In this document: piece after piece, positions 8,851 through 15,283 of the stretch
Layout: the number at the start of each line of letters is the position of its first letter
How positions within the stretch are numbered: position 1 is the stretch's first letter
Assembly (NCBI GenBank): GCA_964545475.1
Contig: CAZJGG010000035.1
Coordinates: forward strand, 1-31,380
Source: CAZJGG01 sp964545475
GTDB taxonomy: Bacteria; Bacillota; Clostridia; Lachnospirales; JAISER01
Direction: 5' to 3'
Length of the DNA: 31,380 bases
Made by a program: the position numbers and the translations under genes
Notes under the pieces: generated by a model
Database searches by the model: none
The model's input: the letters and a program-made list of their open reading frames with translations, nothing else
What the model was told of the DNA's origin: nothing

Positions 8851-9390
8851 ATGGAAAAATTGTTTTTTATCTATGTTTTTATATGTTTAATACTTTCTTT
8901 TTTATATAAATCAAATAATCAGCGAGATATTTTTTTACTTAGAACAGCGTTAATGTTTACAGTTATCGCTGATTTTTTTATGCTAATTGCTCATAATGTT
9001 TTATTTGGGCTTTTGTTTTTTTGCTGTGTGCATTATGTGTATACCAGCAGATATTCATGCCATAAATTCATAATGCCATTAATAATTACTCAATCTGCTT
9101 TGTTTGCCATCCTAATTTTTGTAAAAGTAAAATTTATTTATATTTTAGCTGTTTTATATGCAGTTAGTTTTGTATTTAGCTTATTTTCTTTAAAATATTA
9201 CATGGGTAATCCCCTTATATCATTAAGATGTAAAATGATGTCTGTTGCCGGTATGTTATTATTCCTTGCTTGTGATATAAATGTTGGGCTTTATAACTTG
9301 TTTTTTTTACCCATTAATTATATACTTACTTGGGTATTTTATTTACCCTCGCAATTATTATTATCATTAAGTGCTAATTATAAGGAGTAA
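8851..9390 (+). CDS. YhhN-like (lysoplasmalogenase family-like) membrane protein
   Basis: A 179-residue, almost entirely hydrophobic protein with about seven membrane segments. The pattern IADFFMLIAHNVLFGLLFFCCVHYVY (split across about residues 38-63) resembles the conserved AD...GL.F...H..Y motif of the YhhN/TMEM86 family. A later GMLLFLACDI (about 133-142) and a terminal YLPSQLLLSLS also fit. Some members of that family hydrolyse lysoplasmalogens, and plasmalogens occur in anaerobic clostridia. The match is by motif only and the catalytic activity is not established. The ATG at 8851 has only a weak upstream site (GGTGAA); a better GAGGGG at 8817-8822 is too far away for this start. It is followed 2 bases later by tcdA and is likely co-translated with it. 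Confidence 0.55.
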   Translation: MEKLFFIYVFICLILSFLYKSNNQRDIFLLRTALMFTVIADFFMLIAHNVLFGLLFFCCVHYVYTSRYSCHKFIMPLIITQSALFAILIFVKVKFIYILAVLYAVSFVFSLFSLKYYMGNPLISLRCKMMSVAGMLLFLACDINVGLYNLFFLPINYILTWVFYLPSQLLLSLSANYKE

Positions 9391-9392
9391 TC

Positions 9393-10085
9393 ATGGATAA
9401 TCAATTTACAAGAACAGAAATGCTGCTTGGCAAGGATAATATGGAAATAATTAAAAAATCTCATGTAGCCGTTTTCGGGGTTGGCGGCGTTGGTTCGTTT
9501 ACGGCTGAAAGCCTTGCTCGATGTGGAATTGGAGAGTTAACCCTAATCGATCACGATATTATAGACGTTACAAATATAAACCGCCAAATTCACGCCAACC
9601 ATAATACAATTGGGAAACAAAAAACAGAAGTTATGAAAAACAGAATCCTAGAAATTAACCCAAACGTTGTTGTTAACGTAAATAATGTGTTTGTTCTGCC
9701 TGATAATATTAATGATGTTATAGATAATTACAGCTTTATAGTAGACGCGGTTGACAAAGTTACGGCGAAGCTTTGTATTATAGAAAAAGCTAATGAAAAA
9801 GGTATTCCTGTTATAAGTTCCATGGGTACAGGAAACAAATTGCACCCGGAAATGCTTAAGCTTGCAGATATATATAAAACAAATGTTTGCCCCCTTGCTA
9901 AAGTTATGCGAAAAGAGCTTAAAAAAAGAAATGTTTCTAAGTTACAAGTTTGTTATTCGGAAGAAAACCCTGTTAGAGACGATACAGAAAATGCCAGAAC
10001 TCCGGCAAGCATTTCCTTTGTACCCTCTGTGGCAGGATTAATTATTGCAGGGTATGTAGTTAGGACAATTCTAAAACTGTCATAG
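9393..10085 (+). CDS. tcdA: tRNA threonylcarbamoyladenosine dehydratase
   Basis: This ThiF/MoeB/E1-like enzyme uses ATP to cyclise t6A at tRNA position 37 into ct6A. Its 230 residues carry the Rossmann ATP-binding motif VFGVGGVGSFTAESLARCGIG in two parts (about 27-47), then LIDHDIIDVTNINRQ with the conserved arginine (about 50-64). Also present are VDAVDKVTAK (about 112-121) and the C-terminal SISFVPSVAGL. This pattern matches the YgdL/CsdL (TcdA) branch and not MoeB or ThiF, which carry extra cysteines. Ribosome binding site AAGGAG overlaps the end of the preceding membrane-protein gene, which points to translational coupling. The stop codon lies inside a short hairpin (10073-10091). Confidence 0.9.
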   Translation: MDNQFTRTEMLLGKDNMEIIKKSHVAVFGVGGVGSFTAESLARCGIGELTLIDHDIIDVTNINRQIHANHNTIGKQKTEVMKNRILEINPNVVVNVNNVFVLPDNINDVIDNYSFIVDAVDKVTAKLCIIEKANEKGIPVISSMGTGNKLHPEMLKLADIYKTNVCPLAKVMRKELKKRNVSKLQVCYSEENPVRDDTENARTPASISFVPSVAGLIIAGYVVRTILKLS

Positions 10086-10091
10086 TTTTTT
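10073..10091 (+). terminator. Weak terminator overlapping the tcdA stop codon
   Basis: AAAACT-GTCAT-AGTTTT forms a 6-bp A/T-rich stem followed by two more T. The loop includes the first base of the tcdA TAG stop. The low stem strength makes full termination uncertain. Confidence 0.4.
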
Positions 10092-10104
10092 AACCTTTAT
10101 ATGG

Positions 10105-10133
10105 TTGTATTTTCCAATCCCCTGTAGTATAAT
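10105..10133 (+). promoter_or_regulatory. Sigma-A-like promoter for the copper-amine-oxidase-N-type gene
   Basis: TTGTAT (10105-10110), 17-base spacer, TATAAT (10128-10133). The -10 box is perfect and the -35 matches 4 of 6. Transcription would start near 10140, about 46 bases before the TTG start at 10186. Confidence 0.65.
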
Positions 10134-10185
10134 CAAATTTGAATTACAAATAATGAAATTATAGCTTAAAAAAGGAGGAACAAAA

Positions 10186-11565
10186 TTGAAAGAAAAAAAT
10201 ATGACTGTAAGTAAACGTTATTTCATTGCCTTTATTGCGTTTATTATGGTTGCCGCAAACTTTTTCATTTTTGCTAACAACACAAAAGCAGAGGATATGA
10301 TTGTAAAGGTTTATGTTGATTCCCAGCCTGTCAGCTTCGGCGATACACAGGCTCAAATGATAAGAGGCATTACAATGGTGCCTTTTCGTGCACTTGGCGA
10401 AACGTTAGGCGCCGAAGTAAAATGGGATGATGCAAAAAAGCAGGTTACTATTATTAAAGAATCAAAATATGCCGCTTTAGCCGTAGGTAACAAAAAAATG
10501 ACTCACGGATCATACGGCAAAGATTTAATGGGCAACTTAGAACCAAAAACCCAAGAATTTACAGATTTAGCAATGGCACCTGAAATAGTGGGCAACCGAG
10601 TGCTTGTTCCGTTAGTAGCTATTTCCGTAGCTTTAGATGCAACATATGACTGGCAGCCTGATACAAAGAGCGTATATGTTTTTACTAAAAAAGCTCCGGC
10701 ACAAAACACAACTCCGGCTGCTCCTACAGCAACTAAAACTCCTGCGCCAGACCCATATTTCGGAGATACGGCTTACTTCCAGGAAGTTTCCGGAAAACGT
10801 GTTGAGGACATGCACTTAGGTAAAATGAAGTTTGCAGTAACAATTTACGACAGTAAAGAAGAAAAAAGCAAACAAGCTGTATTAATGATTAAACGTGCTG
10901 CTGAACAAGCAAAGTTAAAAGTTTATGGCTTTGACAAATCAGGTACAAAATACCCTAACCCACAAAACTTACAATGGGTGTGGAATATCGTTGATAAAAA
11001 TTCAACAGATTACCCACAAATAATAATTTCATATGAAGGCGAAAAGGACTTGCTTCTTCCGTCAGGCGTTTCTCAGGACGAAATTGTTGCTAAGCTTGAA
11101 AACTTGAAGCTTGATTATCCTTTGTTCCAAACAGCAACAACTTCACCAACAGCTTCTCCAACTGCATCAGCTTCTGCATCACCTTCGCCAACACCAACAT
11201 CTACATCTACAAGTAATTCAGATGTTTCTTATTCTGAGCTTAAACTTGAAGATTCTATGGAAAAATATAATAAAAATGAAAGCTTCATATATATAGTATA
11301 TGATACAACAAACTCTAAAGACTTTTCAGCTGATATTGACGTTGTTAAAACGGCTGCAAAAGAAATCGGAGTATCACTTTATTATATCAACTTAAAAGAT
11401 GAGTCTTCAAACTTTGATTGGTTTGGTAAAAATGAAATTCAGCCAATGACAACTTATCCTTTAACATTTACAGTGGTAAAAGGTGCAGTTTATGAAGTAT
11501 CTGGTGCTTATTCAAGCCCTTCATCTTACCACAGCGCATTTAAATATTTTAAAGATAATAAATAA
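10186..11565 (+). CDS. Secreted copper-amine-oxidase N-terminal domain protein with two cysteine-free thioredoxin-like segments
   Basis: A 459-residue exported protein. An N-terminal signal or anchor helix (about 11-31) precedes a copper amine oxidase N-terminal-type module (about 38-165). That module, known from cell-surface proteins of Firmicutes, shows VYVDSQPV, MVPFRALGETLGAEVKWD and VLVPL. After a Pro/Thr/Ala linker (170-190) comes a segment at about 213-310 (KFAVTIYDS). A Ser/Thr/Pro-rich low-complexity linker follows (about 317-346), and then a second, similar segment at about 366-456 (FIYIVYDTT). Both segments show beta-alpha-beta spacing and a late YP strand, resembling a thioredoxin fold, but the whole protein has no cysteine. 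The CAO-like module alone does not imply amine oxidase activity. The start is TTG after AAAGGAGG; the ATG at 10201 is the alternative. Confidence 0.75.
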   Translation: MKEKNMTVSKRYFIAFIAFIMVAANFFIFANNTKAEDMIVKVYVDSQPVSFGDTQAQMIRGITMVPFRALGETLGAEVKWDDAKKQVTIIKESKYAALAVGNKKMTHGSYGKDLMGNLEPKTQEFTDLAMAPEIVGNRVLVPLVAISVALDATYDWQPDTKSVYVFTKKAPAQNTTPAAPTATKTPAPDPYFGDTAYFQEVSGKRVEDMHLGKMKFAVTIYDSKEEKSKQAVLMIKRAAEQAKLKVYGFDKSGTKYPNPQNLQWVWNIVDKNSTDYPQIIISYEGEKDLLLPSGVSQDEIVAKLENLKLDYPLFQTATTSPTASPTASASASPSPTPTSTSTSNSDVSYSELKLEDSMEKYNKNESFIYIVYDTTNSKDFSADIDVVKTAAKEIGVSLYYINLKDESSNFDWFGKNEIQPMTTYPLTFTVVKGAVYEVSGAYSSPSSYHSAFKYFKDNK

Positions 11566-11571
11566 TAAACA

Positions 11572-11613
11572 AAAAAGCAGGTTTTCGCTTTATTGGCGTA
11601 AAACCTGCTTTTT
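11572..11613 (+). terminator. Strong terminator after the copper-amine-oxidase-N-type gene
   Basis: AAAAAGCAGGTTTT (11572-11585) pairs with AAAACCTGCTTTTT (11600-11613), with an inner CGC/GCG pair after a 1-base bulge. The A and T runs on both sides suit bidirectional use, which fits the convergent gene downstream. Confidence 0.85.
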
Positions 11614-11616
11614 ATT

Positions 11617-11781
11617 ATATACTCCTTAACCACATAAAATAGCACTGCCTTGCGGCGAATTTTACTTGTGGACTACGTCATCAACTTCTTGTGTGCCGCT
11701 AGCACACGGCGTCGTCTCTTCCTTGCCACAAGCAAAATTTGCTCGCAACTCAGTACTATTTTATACGGTTAAGGAGTATAT
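11617..11781. repeat. 165-bp palindromic element (MITE-like or structured repeat)
   Basis: The two halves are imperfect inverted copies over their full length. Left end ATATACTCCTTAACC and right end GGTTAAGGAGTATAT are perfect mirror complements. Further in, AAAATAG/CTATTTT, CTTGTGG/CCACAAG and the central GTGTGC/GCACAC (11691-11696 and 11702-11707, loop CGCTA) pair as well. The central hairpin sits exactly at the middle (11699). It contains no open reading frame of note and is richer in G+C than its flanks. It lies between two convergent genes, immediately after a terminator. Ends beginning TATA and ending TATA leave a TA target duplication possible. A non-coding structured RNA or repeat insertion are both possible. 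Confidence 0.8.
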
Positions 11782-11792
11782 TTTCATCGAAC

Positions 11793-12497
11793 TCACGTTA
11801 ACTTAATCCTTTTTTCGTGAATCATTCTAACTAAATATATTATAGGAGTATCAGCAATACTTGTTACTGCAAAAATAATATAACTGGATACTGCAATAGA
11901 AAATAATACTTCCTTATCAAACACCCCCCAAAAAGCTCCAATTGTAAACAAGGCCGTATTTAAAACCTGGCTAATAAGCGTTGACCCATTGTTTCTAAGC
12001 CACAAATGCGATCTCTTTGAACCAAAACGCTTTTCGGTAAATTCCCACCATTTGTGATATACATATACGTCAAAACGTTGAACAATACAGTAAACAACAA
12101 GCCCAACAATTATTATTCTCGGAGTATTTGTAAATACCGCTTTTATTCCCTCCATTGCTATATCGCTTTCAGCAGGAGTATAGATTAGCCACGACTGAGA
12201 AAGTATAACAAAAATAACAGAAATAAATATGCCTATGTTTACCGCCTGACTTGCTGCTTTTTTACCGTATATTTCGCTTAAAATATCTGTTACTAAAAAT
12301 GTGGATGCAAAAAGAATATTACCTAATGTTTGCTCCATTCCAAAAGCTTTTATGAGTATTAAAACCTCAATGTTTGCAGTAATTGTAGCAATTGATAAAA
12401 AACAAATCATACCTTTTTCACCAAAAAAAACGAAGCTTAACAAAACAGTAGAATAAATAAATATTAAGCTAAAAACTAAAATTAATTCGTTGTTCAT
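11793..12497 (-). CDS. yhhQ: Queuosine precursor transporter (YhhQ/VUT family)
   Basis: An integral membrane protein of about 234 residues with six or so membrane segments. It is recognised by the family pattern FLVTDILSEIYGKKAASQAVNIG, read in two parts, then YCIVQRFDVYVYH and a late NTALFTIGAFWG. Members import queuosine precursors such as preQ0 or preQ1 for tRNA modification. I chose the inner ATG (12497): it has AGGGGAG 6 bases upstream, while the outer ATG (12533) overlaps the -10 box of a predicted promoter and lacks a ribosome binding site. The gene is transcribed alone, divergent from the HAD gene, and ends facing the palindromic element. Confidence 0.9.
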   Translation of the reverse strand: MNNELILVFSLIFIYSTVLLSFVFFGEKGMICFLSIATITANIEVLILIKAFGMEQTLGNILFASTFLVTDILSEIYGKKAASQAVNIGIFISVIFVILSQSWLIYTPAESDIAMEGIKAVFTNTPRIIIVGLVVYCIVQRFDVYVYHKWWEFTEKRFGSKRSHLWLRNNGSTLISQVLNTALFTIGAFWGVFDKEVLFSIAVSSYIIFAVTSIADTPIIYLVRMIHEKRIKLT

Positions 12498-12531
12498 TTG
12501 CACTCCCCTTATAAAAGTTTTAAAGCGAAAC

Positions 12532-12561
12532 ATTATACCATATTATTGACGTAAAAGAAAA
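12532..12561 (-). promoter_or_regulatory. Promoter of the queuosine precursor transporter gene
   Basis: On the minus strand a perfect TATAAT occupies 12537-12532, with a weak -35 (TTTTCT, 12561-12556) 18 bases upstream. It lies 35 bases before the chosen start codon. It overlaps the promoter of the divergent HAD gene (12546-12574), so the two may compete. Confidence 0.55.
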
Positions 12562-12574
12562 GCTATAATATAAT
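12546..12574 (+). promoter_or_regulatory. Sigma-A promoter of the HAD phosphatase gene
   Basis: TTGACG (12546-12551), 17-base spacer, TATAAT (12569-12574): near-consensus. Transcription would begin near 12581, leaving a leader of under 30 bases before the ATG at 12608. Confidence 0.8.
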
Positions 12575-12607
12575 TTTTTTTAAATATAATTTGAGAGGAT
12601 AACTAAA

Positions 12608-13258
12608 ATGCACAAACATGTTTTTTTTGATTTGGACGGTACTATTACAGATTCTCAGCTTGGCATTCTAAATTCTTTTAAGTATACATTAAATAAGCTA
12701 AATAAGCCATGTGACGAAAGTAAGTTAAAGCTTATTTTAGGTCCTCCCCTAGCCCTTGGCTTTTCGATTTTTGGTTTAAACGAAAATGAAATTCCAGAGG
12801 CAGTGTCCATATACAGAGAACGTTATCAAAAAACAGGAATGCTTGATGAAAACAAACTTTACCCAGGTATCGAGCAAATGCTTGCAGCGCTTACCGATAA
12901 AAGATACAAACTTTCTATCGTTACCAATAAACCTACAGTAAGCGCTAAACGGATAATTGAACATTTTAAAATATCTAACTATTTCAGCGGAATTTACGGC
13001 GCAGACTTATCAGAAAAAGATGTTAAAAAAATAAATATTTTAAACACAGCAATAAAAGAAGAAAATACTACCCACAAAAATGTGGTAATGGTTGGAGACA
13101 GAATGTATGACCTTGAAGCAGCTTTACTTGCAGGCGTTGATGCAATTGGAGTGCTTTATGGTTACGGCGAAAAGGAGGAGCTGGAAAACTACCCTACCCT
13201 ATTTTTAGCTCCAGGCGTTAAAGAATTAATGGATTTTTTACTTTGTTATTCTGAATAA
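12608..13258 (+). CDS. HAD-family hydrolase, phosphoglycolate phosphatase-like
   Basis: A 216-residue soluble phosphatase of the haloacid dehalogenase superfamily. Motif I is FFDLDGT with nucleophile D8 and acid/base D10. Motif II is IVTNK (T106). A lysine follows in SEKDVKK (about 136-141), and motif IV is VGDRMYD (D164, D168). An alpha-helical cap between residues 15 and 90 marks subfamily I, as in Gph and PpaX. The substrate could be phosphoglycolate, pyrophosphate or another small phosphoester and cannot be decided from motifs. The gene has its own near-consensus promoter and a GAGAGGAT ribosome binding site. Confidence 0.88.
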   Translation: MHKHVFFDLDGTITDSQLGILNSFKYTLNKLNKPCDESKLKLILGPPLALGFSIFGLNENEIPEAVSIYRERYQKTGMLDENKLYPGIEQMLAALTDKRYKLSIVTNKPTVSAKRIIEHFKISNYFSGIYGADLSEKDVKKINILNTAIKEENTTHKNVVMVGDRMYDLEAALLAGVDAIGVLYGYGEKEELENYPTLFLAPGVKELMDFLLCYSE

Positions 13259-13263
13259 AATTT

Positions 13264-13292
13264 GTATGTTTTTGCATAATAAACTCATAATA
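13264..13292 (+). promoter_or_regulatory. Sigma-G-like promoter of spoVAE
   Basis: GTATG (13264-13268), 17-base spacer, CATAATA (13286-13292). This fits the forespore sigma-G consensus (GHATR, 17-18 bases, CATNHTA) at every defined position. It lies 28 bases before the spoVAE start, with AAAAGAGG between, as expected for a late forespore gene. Confidence 0.7.
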
Positions 13293-13320
13293 TTGCTCTA
13301 CGAAAAGAGGTATCATTATT

Positions 13321-13674
13321 ATGAGTTATTTTTATGCCTTTTTAACAGGTGGTCTAATTTGCGTTGTTGCGCAAATTTTAGTTGACAAAACAAAAATGAC
13401 TTCAGCACGTATTCTTGTGCTTTTTGTTGTTATTGGTTGCATTTTAGGCGGCCTCGGGCTTTATGAAGGCTTTGTAAAATTTGCAGGCGCCGGCGCAACA
13501 GTTCCCCTACCCGGCTTTGGGTATTTGCTTGCAAAAGGGGTTAAACAGGAAATTGACCAGAAAGGCTTTCAAGGAATATTTACAGGAGGGCTTAAAGCTT
13601 GTGCAGCCGGTGTAACGGCAGCAATTGTTTTCAGTTTTTTGGCTTCTCTTATTTTTGAGCCTAAAGAAAAGTAA
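13321..13674 (+). CDS. spoVAE: Stage V sporulation protein AE (SpoVAE/SpoVAEb)
   Basis: A 117-residue membrane protein of the SpoVA channel, which moves Ca-dipicolinate into the developing spore and out at germination. Family signatures are very clear: FLTGGLICVVAQILVDKTK, ARILVLFVVIG, GLGLYEGFVKFAGAGATVP, GFGYLLAKGVKQ and GGLKACAAGVTAAIVF. Three to four membrane segments are expected in the inner forespore membrane. In many spore formers spoVAC, spoVAD and spoVAE are adjacent; here neither neighbour encodes AC or AD, so they must be elsewhere or absent. The gene has its own sigma-G-like promoter and appears monocistronic. Confidence 0.93.
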   Translation: MSYFYAFLTGGLICVVAQILVDKTKMTSARILVLFVVIGCILGGLGLYEGFVKFAGAGATVPLPGFGYLLAKGVKQEIDQKGFQGIFTGGLKACAAGVTAAIVFSFLASLIFEPKEK

Positions 13675-13686
13675 AAGCAGTTATTG

Positions 13687-13725
13687 CCGTAATATGAAAT
13701 AATTTGTGTTACGGTTTAACTTGTT
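13687..13725 (+). terminator. Possible weak terminator after spoVAE
   Basis: CCGTAA (13687-13692) and TTACGG (13709-13714) can pair across a 16-base loop and are followed by TTTAACTTGTT. The stem is short and the T run is broken, so function is uncertain. Confidence 0.3.
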
Positions 13726-13748
13726 TATGTCTCTCTAAATGGTATATT
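13721..13748 (+). promoter_or_regulatory. Candidate promoter for the GerMN gene and downstream cassette
   Basis: TTGTTT (13721-13726), 16-base spacer, TATATT (13743-13748). The match is moderate. If real, transcription starts near 13755, downstream of the outermost ATG (13739), which supports the inner start at 13784. Confidence 0.4.
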
Positions 13749-13783
13749 ATGGTAATAACATAACCATGAAAGAAGGCGTTTTA

Positions 13784-14272
13784 ATGAAATTGAAAATTTT
13801 TATAATTGCTGTTACGTTATTTTTAATTTTTGCTTTTCCGGAAAAAGTTAAAGCAGATACAGGCAATATATTTTATTTAACTTTTAATGAATATGACGAA
13901 GAAAACTTTTCTGTTGTAAACATCAATTTTGAAGACAACTTAAATGAAGCACAAAAAGCTGAACTTATTTTTACAGAAATGTTAAATAACGAAAAAGTAA
14001 CGTTTGTTCCTGAAAACACAAAATTATTAAGCACTTATTTTAAAAACGGACATTTAATTTTAAATCTGTCTCCTGAAATTATGAATTATGGTGGCAATTA
14101 TTACGAAGAGTGCTTAATTAAGCAATTTACAAAAACAGCTCTTGACATTCCCGGTGTAAATGCGTTAACCTTATTAATAGACGGTAAGCTTACATATTTA
14201 CCAGAGGGAACTATAGTTTATCGTTATATAAATGAGAATGGCGTTGATTTTTATGAGGATAAACTGGATTGA
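13784..14272 (+). CDS. Exported GerMN-domain protein
   Basis: About 162 residues with an N-terminal signal peptide (KLKIFIIAVTLFLIFAF, then KVKADT as a likely cleavage region). The rest matches the GerMN domain found in the germination protein GerM: NEAQKAELIFTEML, FVPENTKLLSTYFKNGHLILNLSPEI, then LIKQFTKTALDIPGVNALTLLIDGK. GerMN proteins act at or near the cell envelope in sporulation and germination, although some Clostridia carry vegetative ones. There is no lipobox cysteine. I chose the inner ATG because it is preceded by AAAGAAGG and begins a proper signal peptide. Its last 20 bases overlap the following ATPase gene, implying a shared transcript. Confidence 0.82.
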   Translation: MKLKIFIIAVTLFLIFAFPEKVKADTGNIFYLTFNEYDEENFSVVNINFEDNLNEAQKAELIFTEMLNNEKVTFVPENTKLLSTYFKNGHLILNLSPEIMNYGGNYYEECLIKQFTKTALDIPGVNALTLLIDGKLTYLPEGTIVYRYINENGVDFYEDKLD

Positions 14273-15281
14273 AATAAAAAACGGGGACAGTTATATTTTA
14301 AAGAAGTGCGAATTTTCTGATTTCACGCTGTTAGTTGGTAAAACCGGCGTAGGAAAATCTGAAATTCTCAATACTTTATATTTTTACAACACATTTTTTG
14401 ACAATAAATTTTATAACGATTATACCTTTATAAAATTTGTTTTAAGAAATATTTCAGGCTTGTTTCATACAATTAGCTTCAGCATTGATGAAAACGATTA
14501 TGTGTACAAGCTTGTGCTTGGTTCGGAAATTTCAGATAGCTATGATGGATATATTGTTGAGTATGAAAGTATGACAAAAAACGGGCAAGAGCTATTTTTA
14601 CGGGACAAACAGCTTGCACGAATTTTTAACAATGAAATTTACGGCGTTTCCAATGACAGAAGCCTCATTTTGAGCTTTTCTTTTTATGATGAATTTATTC
14701 CTGTTATTGCCCACTTCCAAAACATATACCTTTTTACAGACGACCTTCGAGAAAAGCGCTCTCACCATTACCTTCACAAGCTTGCAAATCTTTTTGAAAA
14801 TAACCGTGAAAAGTTTGAAGAAATAAAACAAACTTACATTAGCGTATTTAATGACGTTATTGACATGAAATATGTATACACCGAAGATGAGCGCATGATT
14901 TTCAAAATATGCCATTCAAATAATAAATGGATAAGCCAGTCCGACATTTCGGCTGGGATGCAAAAAACACTTAACTTAATAATTCTTCTAAAAACAAGCA
15001 AGGAAGGCTCAGTTTTATTAATTGATGAAATTGAAAATTCTCTAGGCGTTAACTGCCTTGACGTAGTTGTAGAAGAATTGCGTTATTCTAACATGTTTCA
15101 GTCAATAATTACAAGCCATCACCCCTATGTTATAAATAATATAAATTTTGAAAACTGGAAAGTTGTTTCAAGAAGTGATAGTGAAATTAAAGTTCGCAAA
15201 GCAAGCGAGCTTGGCATTGGAGATACAAGCCACGAAGCCTTTTTCCAGCTAATTAACGCCTTTTATTTTGAGGAGGCGTAA
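14253..15281 (+). CDS. ABC/SMC-type AAA ATPase (AAA_15/AAA_21-like), first gene of a two-gene cassette
   Basis: A 342-residue soluble ATPase of the OLD/RecF/SMC-like clade. The Walker A is GKTGVGKS (29-36), close to the N terminus. An ABC-signature-like SDISAGMQ lies at about 230-237, the Walker B is VLLIDEIENSL (D258, E259), and an H-loop-like TSHHPY lies at about 287-292. The central insert (about 60-220) is helical and divergent. There is no membrane segment, so it is not a transporter subunit. ATPases of this kind usually pair with a nuclease or TOPRIM partner in defence systems such as RloAB, PARIS or OLD, and here a TOPRIM-like gene follows after 2 bases. The start is uncertain: 14232 would add 7 residues. 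Neither start has a strong ribosome binding site, so coupling to the overlapping GerMN gene is likely. Confidence 0.8.
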   Translation: MRINWIEIKNGDSYILKKCEFSDFTLLVGKTGVGKSEILNTLYFYNTFFDNKFYNDYTFIKFVLRNISGLFHTISFSIDENDYVYKLVLGSEISDSYDGYIVEYESMTKNGQELFLRDKQLARIFNNEIYGVSNDRSLILSFSFYDEFIPVIAHFQNIYLFTDDLREKRSHHYLHKLANLFENNREKFEEIKQTYISVFNDVIDMKYVYTEDERMIFKICHSNNKWISQSDISAGMQKTLNLIILLKTSKEGSVLLIDEIENSLGVNCLDVVVEELRYSNMFQSIITSHHPYVINNINFENWKVVSRSDSEIKVRKASELGIGDTSHEAFFQLINAFYFEEA

Positions 15282-15283
15282 TT

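Noticed and set aside
11111..11296. + strand frame rich in Gln and Leu inside the copper-amine-oxidase-N-type gene
   Set aside because: It is a frame-shifted reading of the Ser/Thr/Pro linker with no start signal.
11618..11780. Palindromic element as a simple transcription terminator
   Set aside because: A strong terminator already ends at 11613, and a 165-bp end-to-end palindrome without T runs exceeds any normal terminator.
12498..12533. 12-codon extension of the queuosine precursor transporter
   Set aside because: The outer ATG overlaps a perfect -10 box and has no ribosome binding site.
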